Below are positions 8,551 to 17,781 of a DNA stretch of 40,147 nucleotides, one piece after another. The notes below the pieces were generated by a model. The model had not been told where the DNA came from, made no database searches, and saw nothing but the letters and a program-made list of their open reading frames with translations. This DNA comes from Azoarcus sp. (GTDB taxonomy: Bacteria > Pseudomonadota > Gammaproteobacteria > Burkholderiales > Rhodocyclaceae), in NCBI GenBank assembly GCA_030604735.1, contig JAUVVG010000034.1, positions 1-40,147 of the forward strand, written 5' to 3'. The number at the start of each line of letters is the position of its first letter. The stretch's first letter is position 1. Made by a program: the position numbers and the translations under genes.

Positions 8551-11500
8551 GGTCGTGACGAGTAGTCGCTCGAATTCAGCGGCCGGCAGCGGTTTGCTGA
8601 AAAGATAGCCCTGATAGACATCGCAAGCCTGCTCCTGCAGAAAGGCCAGCTGGGCGCAGGTTTCCACCCCTTCAGCAACGACTTCGAGCTTGAGCGCCCG
8701 CGCCATCGCGACAATCGCAGCGGCTATTTCCATGTCGTTGATATCTTCGGGAATGTCATGCACAAAACTGCGGTCGATCTTCAGCACATCGATCGGGAAG
8801 CGCTTGAGATAGGCGAGCGAGGAATAGCCGGTACCGAAGTCGTCGATCGCAAGGCGCAGACCGAGTGCCTTGAGGTCGGCGAAGCGCTCCTCGACCAGGG
8901 CCTCCTGGCCGATGATCATGCTCTCGGTCAGCTCGAGCTCCAGCCACTGCGCCGGCATCCCGGTTTCGCTCAGTATCCCGGCGATTCTTTCGGCCAGGTC
9001 CGGCTTCCACAGCTGCCGGGCAGACAGGTTGACCGCCATGTTCAGCCTCGCCAATCCGGCCCTGGACCACGCCTCGGCCTGCTCGCACGCGGTACGCAAC
9101 ACCCATTCACCGAGGGCGACGATCAAGCCGATCTCCTCGGCAACCGGAATGAACTCGTAAGGCGGTATCAGACCCTGCTCGGGATCCTGCCAACGCAGCA
9201 AGGCCTCGCAACCGACGATCCGCCCCGAGGCGACATCCACCTTGGGCTGATAGTGAACCACGAATTCGTTGCGTTCCAGCGCCCGCCGCAGGCGGGTTTC
9301 AAGCTTGAGACGCTTTTGCGCGGCGATACTGAGCTCGGCGGTAAAGAATCGGTAAGTGTTCCGGCCATCGGCCTTGGCCTGGTACATCGCCACGTCGGCA
9401 TGCTGGATCAGTTCGGTTGTGGATCGGCCATCGCTCGGGTACAGGCTGATCCCGACGCTGGATCCGATATAGACCTCCTGCCCACCGGACAGCACGAAGG
9501 GTTCGTCCAGCAGATCGATCAAGGACTGGGCGATATGTCCGACCTCGCCCGGATCGACGACCCGCTCCAGAATCAGCAGGAACTCGTCGCCCCCCAGTCG
9601 GGCAAAGGTGTCCTCGGAACGGATCCGGTTCTTGAGCCGCCGGGTGATCTCCACCAGCAGTTCGTCGCCGACCGGATGACCAAAGCTGTCATTGACATTC
9701 TTGAACCGGTCCAGATCGATGAACAAGACCGCGATCGAATGGGCATAGCGGTCGGCCTGTTCGATCGCGTGCTCCAGGCGCAAACGTGCCAGCACGCGGT
9801 TGGGCAGATCGGTCAGCGGATCGTAATGTGCCATGCGTTCGAGCCTGGCCTCGGACATTTTCAGCTGACTGATGTCGGTCATTACCCCGACATAATTGCA
9901 GGCTTGCCCGCTGTCGTCCTTGACCGTGCTGATCGTCAGCCACTGCGGATATACCTCGCCACTCTTGCGACGATTCCAGATCTCACCCTGCCAATGCCCG
10001 TTGGTCATCAGGCTGGCCCACAGCTGACGATAAAACGCCGCATCCTGACGTCCTGACCGGATCATGCTGGGATTTCGACCCAGCGCCTCCGCCTCTCCAT
10101 AGCCGGTGATCTCCGAGAAGGCGCGATTGATCGCGACGATCCTTGGCTTGAGATCGGTGATCACCACCCCATCGCGGGTACTCTCGAAGGCTGCAGCCGA
10201 ACGCCGAAGATGCTCCAGCGACTGTTTGCGTTCGATCGCCGCGCTCAGACTGTTGGCGATGATCCAGAGCACGTTCTCTTCGGCCTTGGTCCATCGTTTG
10301 CGTCGACTGACCGAGTCGAATCCGATGAAACCCCAGAACCCGCCCGAGACGCGGATCGGCACGACGATGATGCTGCGAATGCCTTGCGGCTCGAGCAGGG
10401 CACGCTCTTCGGGCGGAAAGTCACTGACGTCGCCAACGATCAAGCCGCCCTCGGACAGGACACGCGGCCAGCGCGAGCCGATCGCCAACATCGGAACGTC
10501 CTGCAGACTGGGGTTATCGATCTGCGGTTCGACACCGTCCCTGACCCACTCATGAACGAGGCTGCTGCGGATCTCGCCTTCGCCGACGGTCGGGCTGTTC
10601 CTGAACACATAGGCACGGTCGACATCGGTCATGCTTGCAGCGGTGGCGAGTACGCGATCGATCGCCTTGCCGAGATCGGCCTCGCGCAACAACTCCAGCC
10701 CGGCATGGGCCGACATGGTCAAGGCATGCTCGCGCTGGGCGAGCAGGTCGATGGCACGCCGCTTTTGCATGGCGACACTGGCCAAACGGGCGAATTCCTC
10801 GATCACGGCCTGCTCGTGCATATCGGGGCGGTGCGGCACACCGCTGTAGAGCGCGAAGGTGCCGAGCACCTGGCCACTCTCATTCTTGAACGGCATGGAC
10901 CAGCAGGCGGCGATCCCGGCCCGCGCCGCAAGCTCACGATAGGCGACCCATCCAGGATGGGTGCGTACATCCTCCGCGATCACCGTCTCGCCGGACCAGG
11001 CAGCCGCGCCACACGACCCGACCTCCTTGCCCACACGGATTCCCCGGAGCGCCGCGTTGAAGAAATCGGGCAGGCTGCGCGAGTAGACCGCAGCAAAGCG
11101 GCCGTCGTTATCGATAGACGCGATACCGACCCGCAGCGCCGGCAACATGATCTCGACCTGCTCGATGATCGCATCGAGAATGACCTCTAGCGGCTCGTCG
11201 GCGACGATACGGTTTAGAACCTCGTTACGGGCATGCTGCAGCACGCGAATGCTCACACGCTCGGAAACATCGACGTCGATGCAGTACATCTCCTGCTCGC
11301 CCTCTGCGTTCTCCAGCATCACATGACTGGAGAAGACATGCGTGATCGAACCGTCCTTGCGCCTGAGCGGCAATTCGGATGCCGGCACCGCGACGCCTCC
11401 GCGCACCCACTGATCGACGGCGGCGATCACCTCCGACCGCATCTCATCGGGGATGATCAGATCCTCGAGGCGTTCGCCGATGGCTTCGTCTGCACTGTAT

Positions 11501-12000
11501 CCGTAAAATTGCTCGCTGGCGTGGTTCCAGAAGATGACCTTGCGGTCCCGGTCGTAGCCCTGCACCGCGATTTCGGGGGTGTACTCGAACAACGCGCGAA
11601 AACGCCGCTCACTGTTGATTACACGCAGGGCCGCCTTGCGCTGGGCGGAACGGATCACGTCCGCCAGCTCGTTCAGGTAACCGGGAGACTTGAGCAGAAA
11701 ATCGTCCGCACCCGCCTTGAGTGCCGCCTTGATGGTCGCCTCGTCGGCCGCGCCGGTCAGGACGATCGCGGCGATCGTCAGCGACTGTTCCCGTAGTTCG
11801 GACAACAGCTCGAGACCGCGCCCATCGGGCAGATCGAGGTCGAGCAGCAAGGCATCGATACGTTTGTCGCCTTGCAGCAAGTGTCGCGCCGAAGCGAGTG
11901 TGTCGGCGACGACCAGGCTTGCCTCGGGCGCGTCCCTCGCCAGCGCCCGCCGGGCCAGATCGGCATCGAAAACGGAGTCTTCCAGATACAGGATTCGCAT
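8536..12000 (-). CDS. Receiver-PAS-GAF-GAF-PAS-GGDEF-EAL response regulator
   Basis: 1154 residues, soluble. The receiver domain (1-115) has the phosphoacceptor Asp54 in LLLDLDLPDG, VLTG and the switch Lys in LLKSPG. PAS (about 130-250), GAF (260-415), a second GAF-like domain (435-595), PAS (600-715), GGDEF (about 720-885) and EAL (about 895-1150) follow. GGDEF is intact (RLGGDEF) with an RxxD site (RSED) before it. EAL has CEALLRW, NLSARQL, ELTES, IDDFGTG, LKIDRSF, AEGVET and QGYLFSKP, all the catalytic and metal residues known for active phosphodiesterases. It could therefore make or degrade c-di-GMP, or use GGDEF as a GTP sensor. It is the last gene of an operon with a histidine kinase and an Rcp1-like receiver, with a seven-base gap to the latter. 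Confidence 0.92.
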   Translation of the reverse strand: MRILYLEDSVFDADLARRALARDAPEASLVVADTLASARHLLQGDKRIDALLLDLDLPDGRGLELLSELREQSLTIAAIVLTGAADEATIKAALKAGADDFLLKSPGYLNELADVIRSAQRKAALRVINSERRFRALFEYTPEIAVQGYDRDRKVIFWNHASEQFYGYSADEAIGERLEDLIIPDEMRSEVIAAVDQWVRGGVAVPASELPLRRKDGSITHVFSSHVMLENAEGEQEMYCIDVDVSERVSIRVLQHARNEVLNRIVADEPLEVILDAIIEQVEIMLPALRVGIASIDNDGRFAAVYSRSLPDFFNAALRGIRVGKEVGSCGAAAWSGETVIAEDVRTHPGWVAYRELAARAGIAACWSMPFKNESGQVLGTFALYSGVPHRPDMHEQAVIEEFARLASVAMQKRRAIDLLAQREHALTMSAHAGLELLREADLGKAIDRVLATAASMTDVDRAYVFRNSPTVGEGEIRSSLVHEWVRDGVEPQIDNPSLQDVPMLAIGSRWPRVLSEGGLIVGDVSDFPPEERALLEPQGIRSIIVVPIRVSGGFWGFIGFDSVSRRKRWTKAEENVLWIIANSLSAAIERKQSLEHLRRSAAAFESTRDGVVITDLKPRIVAINRAFSEITGYGEAEALGRNPSMIRSGRQDAAFYRQLWASLMTNGHWQGEIWNRRKSGEVYPQWLTISTVKDDSGQACNYVGVMTDISQLKMSEARLERMAHYDPLTDLPNRVLARLRLEHAIEQADRYAHSIAVLFIDLDRFKNVNDSFGHPVGDELLVEITRRLKNRIRSEDTFARLGGDEFLLILERVVDPGEVGHIAQSLIDLLDEPFVLSGGQEVYIGSSVGISLYPSDGRSTTELIQHADVAMYQAKADGRNTYRFFTAELSIAAQKRLKLETRLRRALERNEFVVHYQPKVDVASGRIVGCEALLRWQDPEQGLIPPYEFIPVAEEIGLIVALGEWVLRTACEQAEAWSRAGLARLNMAVNLSARQLWKPDLAERIAGILSETGMPAQWLELELTESMIIGQEALVEERFADLKALGLRLAIDDFGTGYSSLAYLKRFPIDVLKIDRSFVHDIPEDINDMEIAAAIVAMARALKLEVVAEGVETCAQLAFLQEQACDVYQGYLFSKPLPAAEFERLLVTTSVSA

Positions 12001-12007
12001 CGCCGCG

Positions 12008-12436
12008 CTAAGCCGGGTTTCGGTTGAGGACGCACCAGTAAAGCTCGATCTGCTCGGCCACCGCGAGAAACTTGCTGAAATCGACCGGTTTCACGATGTA
12101 GGAGTTCACCCCGAGCTCATAGGCGCTCTTCAAGTCGCCATTGTCGTCCGACGAGGTGAGCATCACCACCGGAATGGTGCTGAAACGCGGGTGGGCCTTG
12201 AGCTGGCGCAGGACTTCAAGACCATTCACCTTGGGCAGCTTGATGTCGAGCAGGATCACCGCCGGCAGGCATTCGCCCGCCTCCCAGCGCGGCAAGTACG
12301 CCAGCGCCTCCTCGCCGTCCCGCGCGACCTCGATCCGGTTGGTGATCCGCTTGCGGCTGAAGGCACGCTTGGTCAGGTCGAGATCGACCGGGTTGTCTTC
12401 GACCAGCAGAATGGGAGGGGCCAAGGTGTCGTTCAT
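12008..12436 (-). CDS. Rcp1-like single-domain response regulator
   Basis: 142 residues, a lone receiver domain. Acidic pocket LLVEDNPVDLDLT, phosphoacceptor Asp in ILLDIKLPKVNG, VMLTSS and switch Lys in IVKPVDF are all present. The NPVDLDLTKRAF opening and the length are typical of Rcp1-type regulators that serve phytochrome-like or multi-PAS kinases. Its start overlaps the kinase stop by four bases (ATGA), which indicates translational coupling. It probably accepts phosphate from the upstream kinase and acts through protein contacts, since it has no output domain. A phosphorelay to the EAL protein downstream is an inference. Confidence 0.9.
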   Translation of the reverse strand: MNDTLAPPILLVEDNPVDLDLTKRAFSRKRITNRIEVARDGEEALAYLPRWEAGECLPAVILLDIKLPKVNGLEVLRQLKAHPRFSTIPVVMLTSSDDNGDLKSAYELGVNSYIVKPVDFSKFLAVAEQIELYWCVLNRNPA

Positions 12437-15297
12437 CCCTGCGGTAGCTCCACGAAAAACCGCGCACCCTGACCCGGTGCGCTTTCGGCCCAGACGCGCC
12501 CGCCCATTCTGGTGACGGCCTTCTTGACCAGGGCCAGGCCGATACCCGTACCGGGAAAATCCTCGAAGCGGTGCAAGCGCTGGAAAATATCGAAAATACG
12601 ATCGTGATACTTCATGTCGAAGCCTATTCCATTGTCAGACACCCAGATCAGCACGGAATCGTTCTCAAGCCTGGCATCGATGGTGACAAGCCCGTCGGCC
12701 CTGCCACCCGCGAACTTGAGGGCATTCTCGATCAGGTTGCGCAACACCAAAGACACGCCGTCACGATCGGCACATATCGTCATCGGCTCGAGTTTGACCT
12801 GCACCTCCGTCGAGCGTGCCGCCCCTGACTCGCCGCATAACGCAACCACCGCCTCGGTCAAGGCTCTCAAGTCTATGTTACGCGCTTCTACCGCGCGGCG
12901 CTCCATCCGGGAATAGGCGAGCATATCCTCGATCAACTCGTGCATCTGGCTGACGCCGCGGCGGATATTCTGCAGAAACTGCTTGCCTTCGCCCTCGAGA
13001 CGGTCGCCGTAGTCCTCGAGCAGGATCTGGCTGTAACCGTCTATTCCGCGCAACGGGGCCTTCAGGTCGTGCGACACCGAATAAGAGAATGACTCCAGTT
13101 CCTTGTTCGCCGTTTCGAGTTCGCGCGTCCGTTCGGCGACCCGCTGCTCGAGTTCGGCGTTGAGGGATATCAACGCGTTCTCGGCGGCCTTGCGCTGGGT
13201 GATGTCCTGTGCGAACCCGCAGACGAATTCCTCATCGTCCATCTTGAGATAAACGGCCTTGACCTCCTTGGGTACCCGGCTGCCGTCCTTCCTGATATGG
13301 ACAACCTCGAACGACGGCACGTCGCCGCTCTTCAAGGTCTGGAAGTGGGCCGCGAAGATCGGTGGCGCCTCGGGGTCGATCGCGCCGATATCGAGGGTCA
13401 GCATCTCTTCCAGCGTGTACCCCAGGCTCGCGGCTGCGGCGCGATTGGCGTAACGAATCCTGCCCTCGGGACTGACCAGGAAGATCTCCTGGCCCGCATT
13501 CTCGATGACGAAGCGAAATCGGGCGATCTCGGCCTGGGCATTCTTCAAGGCATCGATGTCGGTATGCGTGCCTACCATGCGCAGCGGCACACCATCCGGC
13601 GAATGCTCGGTCATCGCACCCACCGAAAGCATCCACTTCCACTCGCCCTGCCGCGTCGCCAGCCTGAATTCGGTGCGGTATTCCTCCGCCTCGCCCTTCA
13701 TGTAGCGATCATAGAGCCCGACCACACGCTCCCGATCGTCCGGATGCAGACGCGACATCCAGCCCTCCACGGTCTCGACGAAGGTGTCGGGATCGTAGCC
13801 CAACATCGAGGCATACTCGGGACTGACCGTCACCCTCCCGGACGACAGATCGATATCGAAAAGCCCCTGTCCTGCTGCCTGCAGTGCAAGACGCAAGCGT
13901 TCTTCGGACTCGCGCACCGCCTGCTGCGCAAATCTCTCCGCGGTGATGTCCAGGCACGACCCCAAGTAACCGACAAAAAAACCATCGGCGTCGTTCCTGG
14001 GCATCCCCCGGTCCATCAGCCAGCGATACTCGCCGTCGGCGCGGCGCAAGCGGTACTCCATCGAAAACGTTTCACGCCGTTCGAAAGCCTGCTCGAAACT
14101 CGCTCTCACGCCCTCGCGGTCGTCCGGATGCACACCGTCAAGCCAACCGAAACCCAGCTCCTGCTCGAGATCGCGACCGGTGAACTCGAGCCAGCGACGG
14201 TTGAACCAGTCGCACCCTTTGTCCAGCCCAACACTCCAGAACAGCACCGGCGAGGCGTTGGCCACGGTATCGAGATGCTTCAGCAGTTGCCGTTGCGCGT
14301 CCTCCAGCGCACGGCGTTCGGTGATGTCCTGCACCGTGCCGACCCCTTCTATCGGGGCACCTTTATCGTCGAAGCGAATCTCGGCGCGCTCCTTGACCCA
14401 CTTCGTGTTCCCGTCGACAACGATGCGATGCTCCAGGTCATACGGCTGTCCAGCCAGTGCGGCGCACCATGCCGACATCACACGATCGCGGTCTTCGGGA
14501 TGGACCGCCGTCATGAAGCTCTCGAGCGACAGCTCCGTCTCTTTGGCTACACCGAAAATACGATAGGTTTCATCCGACCATTCGAGCCGGTTGCCCCTGA
14601 CATCGAGAAACCAGCTTCCGAGGTGGGCCACCTGTTGAGCACGGTTGAGATTGTCCTGATTGCGCCTGAGCGCGATCTCGACCCGTTTGCGTTGGTCGAT
14701 CGTCCTCGTCGTGACCAGAACGCGCGACCGACCGTCTATCATCGCGCGGGTCATCGTCACCTCCAGCCAGAAGGCCCGGCCATCCCGATGCTGGCCCTGC
14801 CATTCGAAGGTGAGATTCTCCCCCTCGCGGGCACGATGAACCCACTTCTGCGCTTCGGCCAAGGTGTAGGGCGCGACATTGGTGCTCAGCTGGCCGACGT
14901 CCAGGCCGCGGAACTCCTCGCGCGAGTAGCCGTAAAGTTCGATGGCGGCCCGATTGACATCCAGGATCGCGCCGGTGTCCGCGTCATGCAGAAAAATGGG
15001 ATCACTGACCCCATCGAAGACCTCGCGAAAGCTCCGCTCGCTGGTGCGCAAGGCCTGCTCGATGGCCGCCTCGCTCCGGATCGCTCTCTCCACGAGCAGA
15101 AAGAGCAAGGCCGAAGTCACCAGTATGAAGAACGCCCCTTTGACGCTCTGCAGGCTGGCGAGCAAATCGGCGTCTCCTCCGACCATCCAGAGCAGCGCGA
15201 GGTCGGAAAACAGAATCCACAAGATGCCGAAGACGGCGTAGATCGACGCGACGCGGAGTGCACTTCGGCCCGGTCCTGCACCTTTACCGATGGTCAT
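12433..15297 (-). CDS. Membrane histidine kinase with five PAS domains
   Basis: 954 residues. Two close transmembrane helices (about 15-38 and 53-69) with almost no periplasmic loop anchor it. Five PAS domains follow (about 85-205, 215-330, 340-455, 465-585, 592-705), several ending in DIT-type PAC motifs. A short coiled coil with RVAERTRELE leads to HisKA with the phospho-His near residue 743 in SVSHDLKAPLRG. The ATPase domain has NLIENALKFA (N box), VSDNGIGFD (G1) and GTGIGLALVKK (G2). This layout resembles the phytochrome-type HisKA kinases that pair with Rcp1. Sensing must be cytoplasmic (PAS, perhaps haem, flavin or redox), because almost nothing faces the periplasm. No cofactor ligand can be assigned by eye. 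Confidence 0.9.
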   Translation of the reverse strand: MTIGKGAGPGRSALRVASIYAVFGILWILFSDLALLWMVGGDADLLASLQSVKGAFFILVTSALLFLLVERAIRSEAAIEQALRTSERSFREVFDGVSDPIFLHDADTGAILDVNRAAIELYGYSREEFRGLDVGQLSTNVAPYTLAEAQKWVHRAREGENLTFEWQGQHRDGRAFWLEVTMTRAMIDGRSRVLVTTRTIDQRKRVEIALRRNQDNLNRAQQVAHLGSWFLDVRGNRLEWSDETYRIFGVAKETELSLESFMTAVHPEDRDRVMSAWCAALAGQPYDLEHRIVVDGNTKWVKERAEIRFDDKGAPIEGVGTVQDITERRALEDAQRQLLKHLDTVANASPVLFWSVGLDKGCDWFNRRWLEFTGRDLEQELGFGWLDGVHPDDREGVRASFEQAFERRETFSMEYRLRRADGEYRWLMDRGMPRNDADGFFVGYLGSCLDITAERFAQQAVRESEERLRLALQAAGQGLFDIDLSSGRVTVSPEYASMLGYDPDTFVETVEGWMSRLHPDDRERVVGLYDRYMKGEAEEYRTEFRLATRQGEWKWMLSVGAMTEHSPDGVPLRMVGTHTDIDALKNAQAEIARFRFVIENAGQEIFLVSPEGRIRYANRAAAASLGYTLEEMLTLDIGAIDPEAPPIFAAHFQTLKSGDVPSFEVVHIRKDGSRVPKEVKAVYLKMDDEEFVCGFAQDITQRKAAENALISLNAELEQRVAERTRELETANKELESFSYSVSHDLKAPLRGIDGYSQILLEDYGDRLEGEGKQFLQNIRRGVSQMHELIEDMLAYSRMERRAVEARNIDLRALTEAVVALCGESGAARSTEVQVKLEPMTICADRDGVSLVLRNLIENALKFAGGRADGLVTIDARLENDSVLIWVSDNGIGFDMKYHDRIFDIFQRLHRFEDFPGTGIGLALVKKAVTRMGGRVWAESAPGQGARFFVELPQG

Positions 15298-15595
15298 GCG
15301 CCCTGCCCCCGGTCGCCATTGCCCGGCGCACGAACCCTAGCCCGCCTGGACTGTTGTGACATCGAAACGCGCGCGTTATCGGCATGACTGGATTCGGGCT
15401 GTATTGGCTGTCAGGTCTCCAGCGCGAATTGCGCCTTCACCACACCAAGCGATCGAACATCACGATATCATGATCAAGCGTCACCCGAAATGGGCAAACT
15501 CGAATAGTGCCTCGACGACGCGATCGGCGACCCGCACCCCCTGTAGCCGTTCAGTTCGAGCGGATCACCCGGCAATACACCAACAAGGACCTTGA
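15298..15595. other. Divergent intergenic region, kinase / bacteriohemerythrin
   Basis: 298 bp between two divergent starts. The only clear signals are the ribosome site AAGGA six bases before ATG 15596, and some short palindromic stretches around 15460-15475 (CGATATCATGATCA). No promoter with good spacing was recognised and no other gene is supported. Confidence 0.4.
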
Positions 15596-16030
15596 ATGGC
15601 CATCTTCTGGCGACCGCAACTGGCGATCGGTCACGACGAAATCGACGCCGACCATCGCTACCTGATTCTGCTGATCAACACCGTCGAACTGGTCCTGCGA
15701 TTTCCCGAGAGTCCGCAACATGTGCTCAAGGCGTTCGACGAACTGGAGCATTACGCAAAACGTCATTTCGAACGTGAGGAAATCATCCAGATCTCCTGGG
15801 GATACATCCATGTCGACGAACACAAGCTGGAACACCGGCGCTTGCTCCAAGCGCTCACGGCATTGCGGATGAAGGTCGAAACTGCGCTACTCGATCCCAA
15901 CCCCGAAGCCAAGGGCGTTGCGGAGCAAAGCGGTGAGATCAGCGCCTTCCTGCGCCACTGGCTACTGGACCACGTGATTAAGTCGGATGCCAAGTTGTCC
16001 GACCTGTTTCGCAAGCCGGACTTGCGATGA
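15596..16030 (+). CDS. Bacteriohemerythrin
   Basis: 144 residues, a single four-helix hemerythrin domain. The iron ligands expected for the family are visible in order: His in IGHDEIDADH, His and Glu in KRHFEREE, His in HKLEHRRL, and His and Asp in HWLLDHVIKSD. It should bind O2 at a non-haem di-iron centre in the cytoplasm, as an oxygen carrier, store or sensor. The start is clear (AAGGA six bases upstream). It is divergent from the five-PAS kinase operon, which suggests oxygen-linked signalling, although no direct functional link is shown by sequence. Confidence 0.92.
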   Translation: MAIFWRPQLAIGHDEIDADHRYLILLINTVELVLRFPESPQHVLKAFDELEHYAKRHFEREEIIQISWGYIHVDEHKLEHRRLLQALTALRMKVETALLDPNPEAKGVAEQSGEISAFLRHWLLDHVIKSDAKLSDLFRKPDLR

Positions 16031-16111
16031 TCCGATCACCCCTGAACCATACGCGGTGCGAAGCGGCGGGCGCCGCCCCCGAGTTTCCGAACCCCGAGGC
16101 GGCCGCAGCGA

Positions 16112-17707
16112 TCATGCGGGCTTTTTCACCCTCGGCAATTCGACCATGAGCGCCTGCCCCGGCTGACTGCAACCGGCATCGCAGCAGCGCCCGGGCTGCT
16201 TGTTCTTGCTGATTGTCCGCTTGTCGTCGGCCAGGACGCCGCGATCGAGCAGACGCTCGACCAGCCCGACCTTGTCGCCGACCGGATAGTGGCGCCAGAT
16301 CTCCTGTTTCAGGGCCGTCGGGGAGCCGCCCCCGTGCAGGCTGATCAACGAGTACCAGCCGCCCTGATAGGAGGCGGTCAGATCCTCGATAAAGCGGGAT
16401 ACCTCGATACGCTTGTCGTAGGGGACGCTCGGATTGGCCCGCAGCACTTCGGAAAGCGTCGCTGCCGTCGCCGGGTTGTGGTCCTCGTCGGGGCCGGGCA
16501 GCGCCACGATCAGGCCGCCAGACACTTCATGAGCGAGCCGATGCATGTCGTATATCTGCGTCGACAGCAGCAGCTTGCCGATATTCGAATACACCGGCTC
16601 GGGCATGAAGGTCTTCGAGTACGGATCCTCGACGGCATAGACGCTGGCCGCCACTCCGCAGGCGTAGAAACCCTCGGTGATCTTGATCAGTTCGACCATC
16701 GGGTCGCGCAGGTTGGCTTTCTTGTCCGGATCCAGACCGTTGGCCTCGCACATCAGCGCGCCGGCCCCGATGAGCAGATCGCCGAATCCCGCGCGAGCGC
16801 CGATGCAGCTGTGGCGATGGTGGGTTGCATAGTTGTAGGTGACGTCGCCCGAGAACGCCCACTCCCCGGCGAGGAAGACCCGCTCCCATGGCACGAACAC
16901 CTTGTCGAAGATCACCACACCGGTCGATTGGCCGTACTTGCGCGAGAACAGCGGCGCGCCATGCTCCGGCTTCTCGCCGGGGCGCCCCGCGGGCCGGGCG
17001 ACGATCGTGATCCCGGGCGCATCGACCGGCACCGCGCAGCACAGGGCGAAGTCCTTGTCCTCCTCACGCATGTTGCGCGAGGGCATGACCAGAAACTCAT
17101 GGACATACGGTGCAGCGGTGACGATGGCCTTGGTGCCGGAGATCACGATGCCCTTGGCGTTGCGCTCCACGACATGAACGTAGACGTCCTGGTTCAGTTG
17201 CTGGCTGGGGCGCTTGCTGCGGTCGCCCTTGGCGTCGGTCATCGCAATGCCCAAGGTCAGGTCTTGATCCTGAACGTGCTGGAGATAGGCGGCGAATTTG
17301 GCGCGGTTCTCGGTCGCCCCGCTCGCATCGTCCAGTTTGGCCATGGCCTGGCCGATGCCGTTGAGCGCATCGTGCGCAAGGTAGCGCTGGGCGCAGCCGG
17401 TCTCCTGGCATAGCAAGCGGATGGCTTCGAGCTTGTTCAGCAGGTCGCCGGCCGACTCGTTGATGTGCAGCATCCGATTGACGGTCTTGCCGGACATGGT
17501 CTGATTCGCGAGCATCAGGGGGGCCAGTGCCGGGTCGTGGGCGAAGTCGTAGCTGACCGATAGCGCGTTGACTCCGGGTTGCAGCGATGGGGCATCGACG
17601 ACCGAGTCGATCAACTGCCCGTCGACATAGACGGTGGGCTTGTACTTGCGCAGGGATTCCCGATAGCCCTGGCCGTCCATCAAACCGCTGGTGCAAGTCG
17701 CAGACAT
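16112..17707 (-). CDS. 4-hydroxybutyryl-CoA dehydratase/HpaB-superfamily protein lacking two Fe-S ligands
   Basis: 531 residues with the acyl-CoA-dehydrogenase-like fold shared by 4-hydroxybutyryl-CoA dehydratase (AbfD) and 4-hydroxyphenylacetate 3-hydroxylase (HpaB). Overall similarity to clostridial AbfD, as I recall it, is strong (YRESLRK, AMTDPKGDR-like AMTDAKGDRS, VFDKVFVPWERVF, HGGGSP). AbfD holds [4Fe-4S] through Cys99, Cys103, His292 and Cys299. Here Cys105 and His297 match Cys99 and His292, but Cys103 becomes Tyr109 and Cys299 becomes Ala304. Tyr296 becomes Cys301. A normal cluster and the known dehydratase reaction are therefore unlikely; a flavin-only hydroxylase is more plausible. 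No flavin reductase (HpaC) is nearby. The C-terminus has an extra tail with CCDAGC (about 508-513). Start at ATG 17707 with AAGGAGA upstream. TetR regulator divergent. Confidence 0.8.
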   Translation of the reverse strand: MSATCTSGLMDGQGYRESLRKYKPTVYVDGQLIDSVVDAPSLQPGVNALSVSYDFAHDPALAPLMLANQTMSGKTVNRMLHINESAGDLLNKLEAIRLLCQETGCAQRYLAHDALNGIGQAMAKLDDASGATENRAKFAAYLQHVQDQDLTLGIAMTDAKGDRSKRPSQQLNQDVYVHVVERNAKGIVISGTKAIVTAAPYVHEFLVMPSRNMREEDKDFALCCAVPVDAPGITIVARPAGRPGEKPEHGAPLFSRKYGQSTGVVIFDKVFVPWERVFLAGEWAFSGDVTYNYATHHRHSCIGARAGFGDLLIGAGALMCEANGLDPDKKANLRDPMVELIKITEGFYACGVAASVYAVEDPYSKTFMPEPVYSNIGKLLLSTQIYDMHRLAHEVSGGLIVALPGPDEDHNPATAATLSEVLRANPSVPYDKRIEVSRFIEDLTASYQGGWYSLISLHGGGSPTALKQEIWRHYPVGDKVGLVERLLDRGVLADDKRTISKNKQPGRCCDAGCSQPGQALMVELPRVKKPA

Positions 17708-17738
17708 GGTGTCTCCTTGTGGGTTGTATTTCTCGTTT

Positions 17739-17755
17739 ATTGAACAGTGTTCAAT
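17739..17755. promoter_or_regulatory. Probable TetR operator, perfect 17-bp palindrome
   Basis: ATTGAACA-G-TGTTCAAT, perfect eight-base arms around one central base. It sits in the 74-bp space between the AbfD/HpaB-like gene (start 17707) and the divergent tetR-type gene (start 17782). TetR proteins usually bind such dyads and repress both directions. Binding is inferred, not shown. Confidence 0.75.
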
Positions 17756-17768
17756 TACAAGAGCAGTG

Positions 17769-17774
17769 TAGAAT
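17769..17774 (+). promoter_or_regulatory. Possible -10 box of the tetR-type gene
   Basis: TAGAAT ends eight bases before the ATG at 17782. No ribosome-binding site is visible between them, so if this box is used the transcript would begin almost at the start codon (leaderless). No well-spaced -35 was found: TTGAAC in the operator is 23 bases away. Confidence 0.3.
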
Positions 17775-17781
17775 TCAGCTC

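Noticed and set aside
13297-15387. Open frame of 696 codons on the plus strand opposite the five-PAS kinase
   Set aside because: It is an antisense frame produced by GC-rich codon use. The opposite strand has clear PAS, HisKA and ATPase motifs.
16112-17707. Naming the gene as a true 4-hydroxybutyryl-CoA dehydratase (abfD)
   Set aside because: Two of the four Fe-S ligands and the active-site Tyr are replaced, so the function cannot be carried over.
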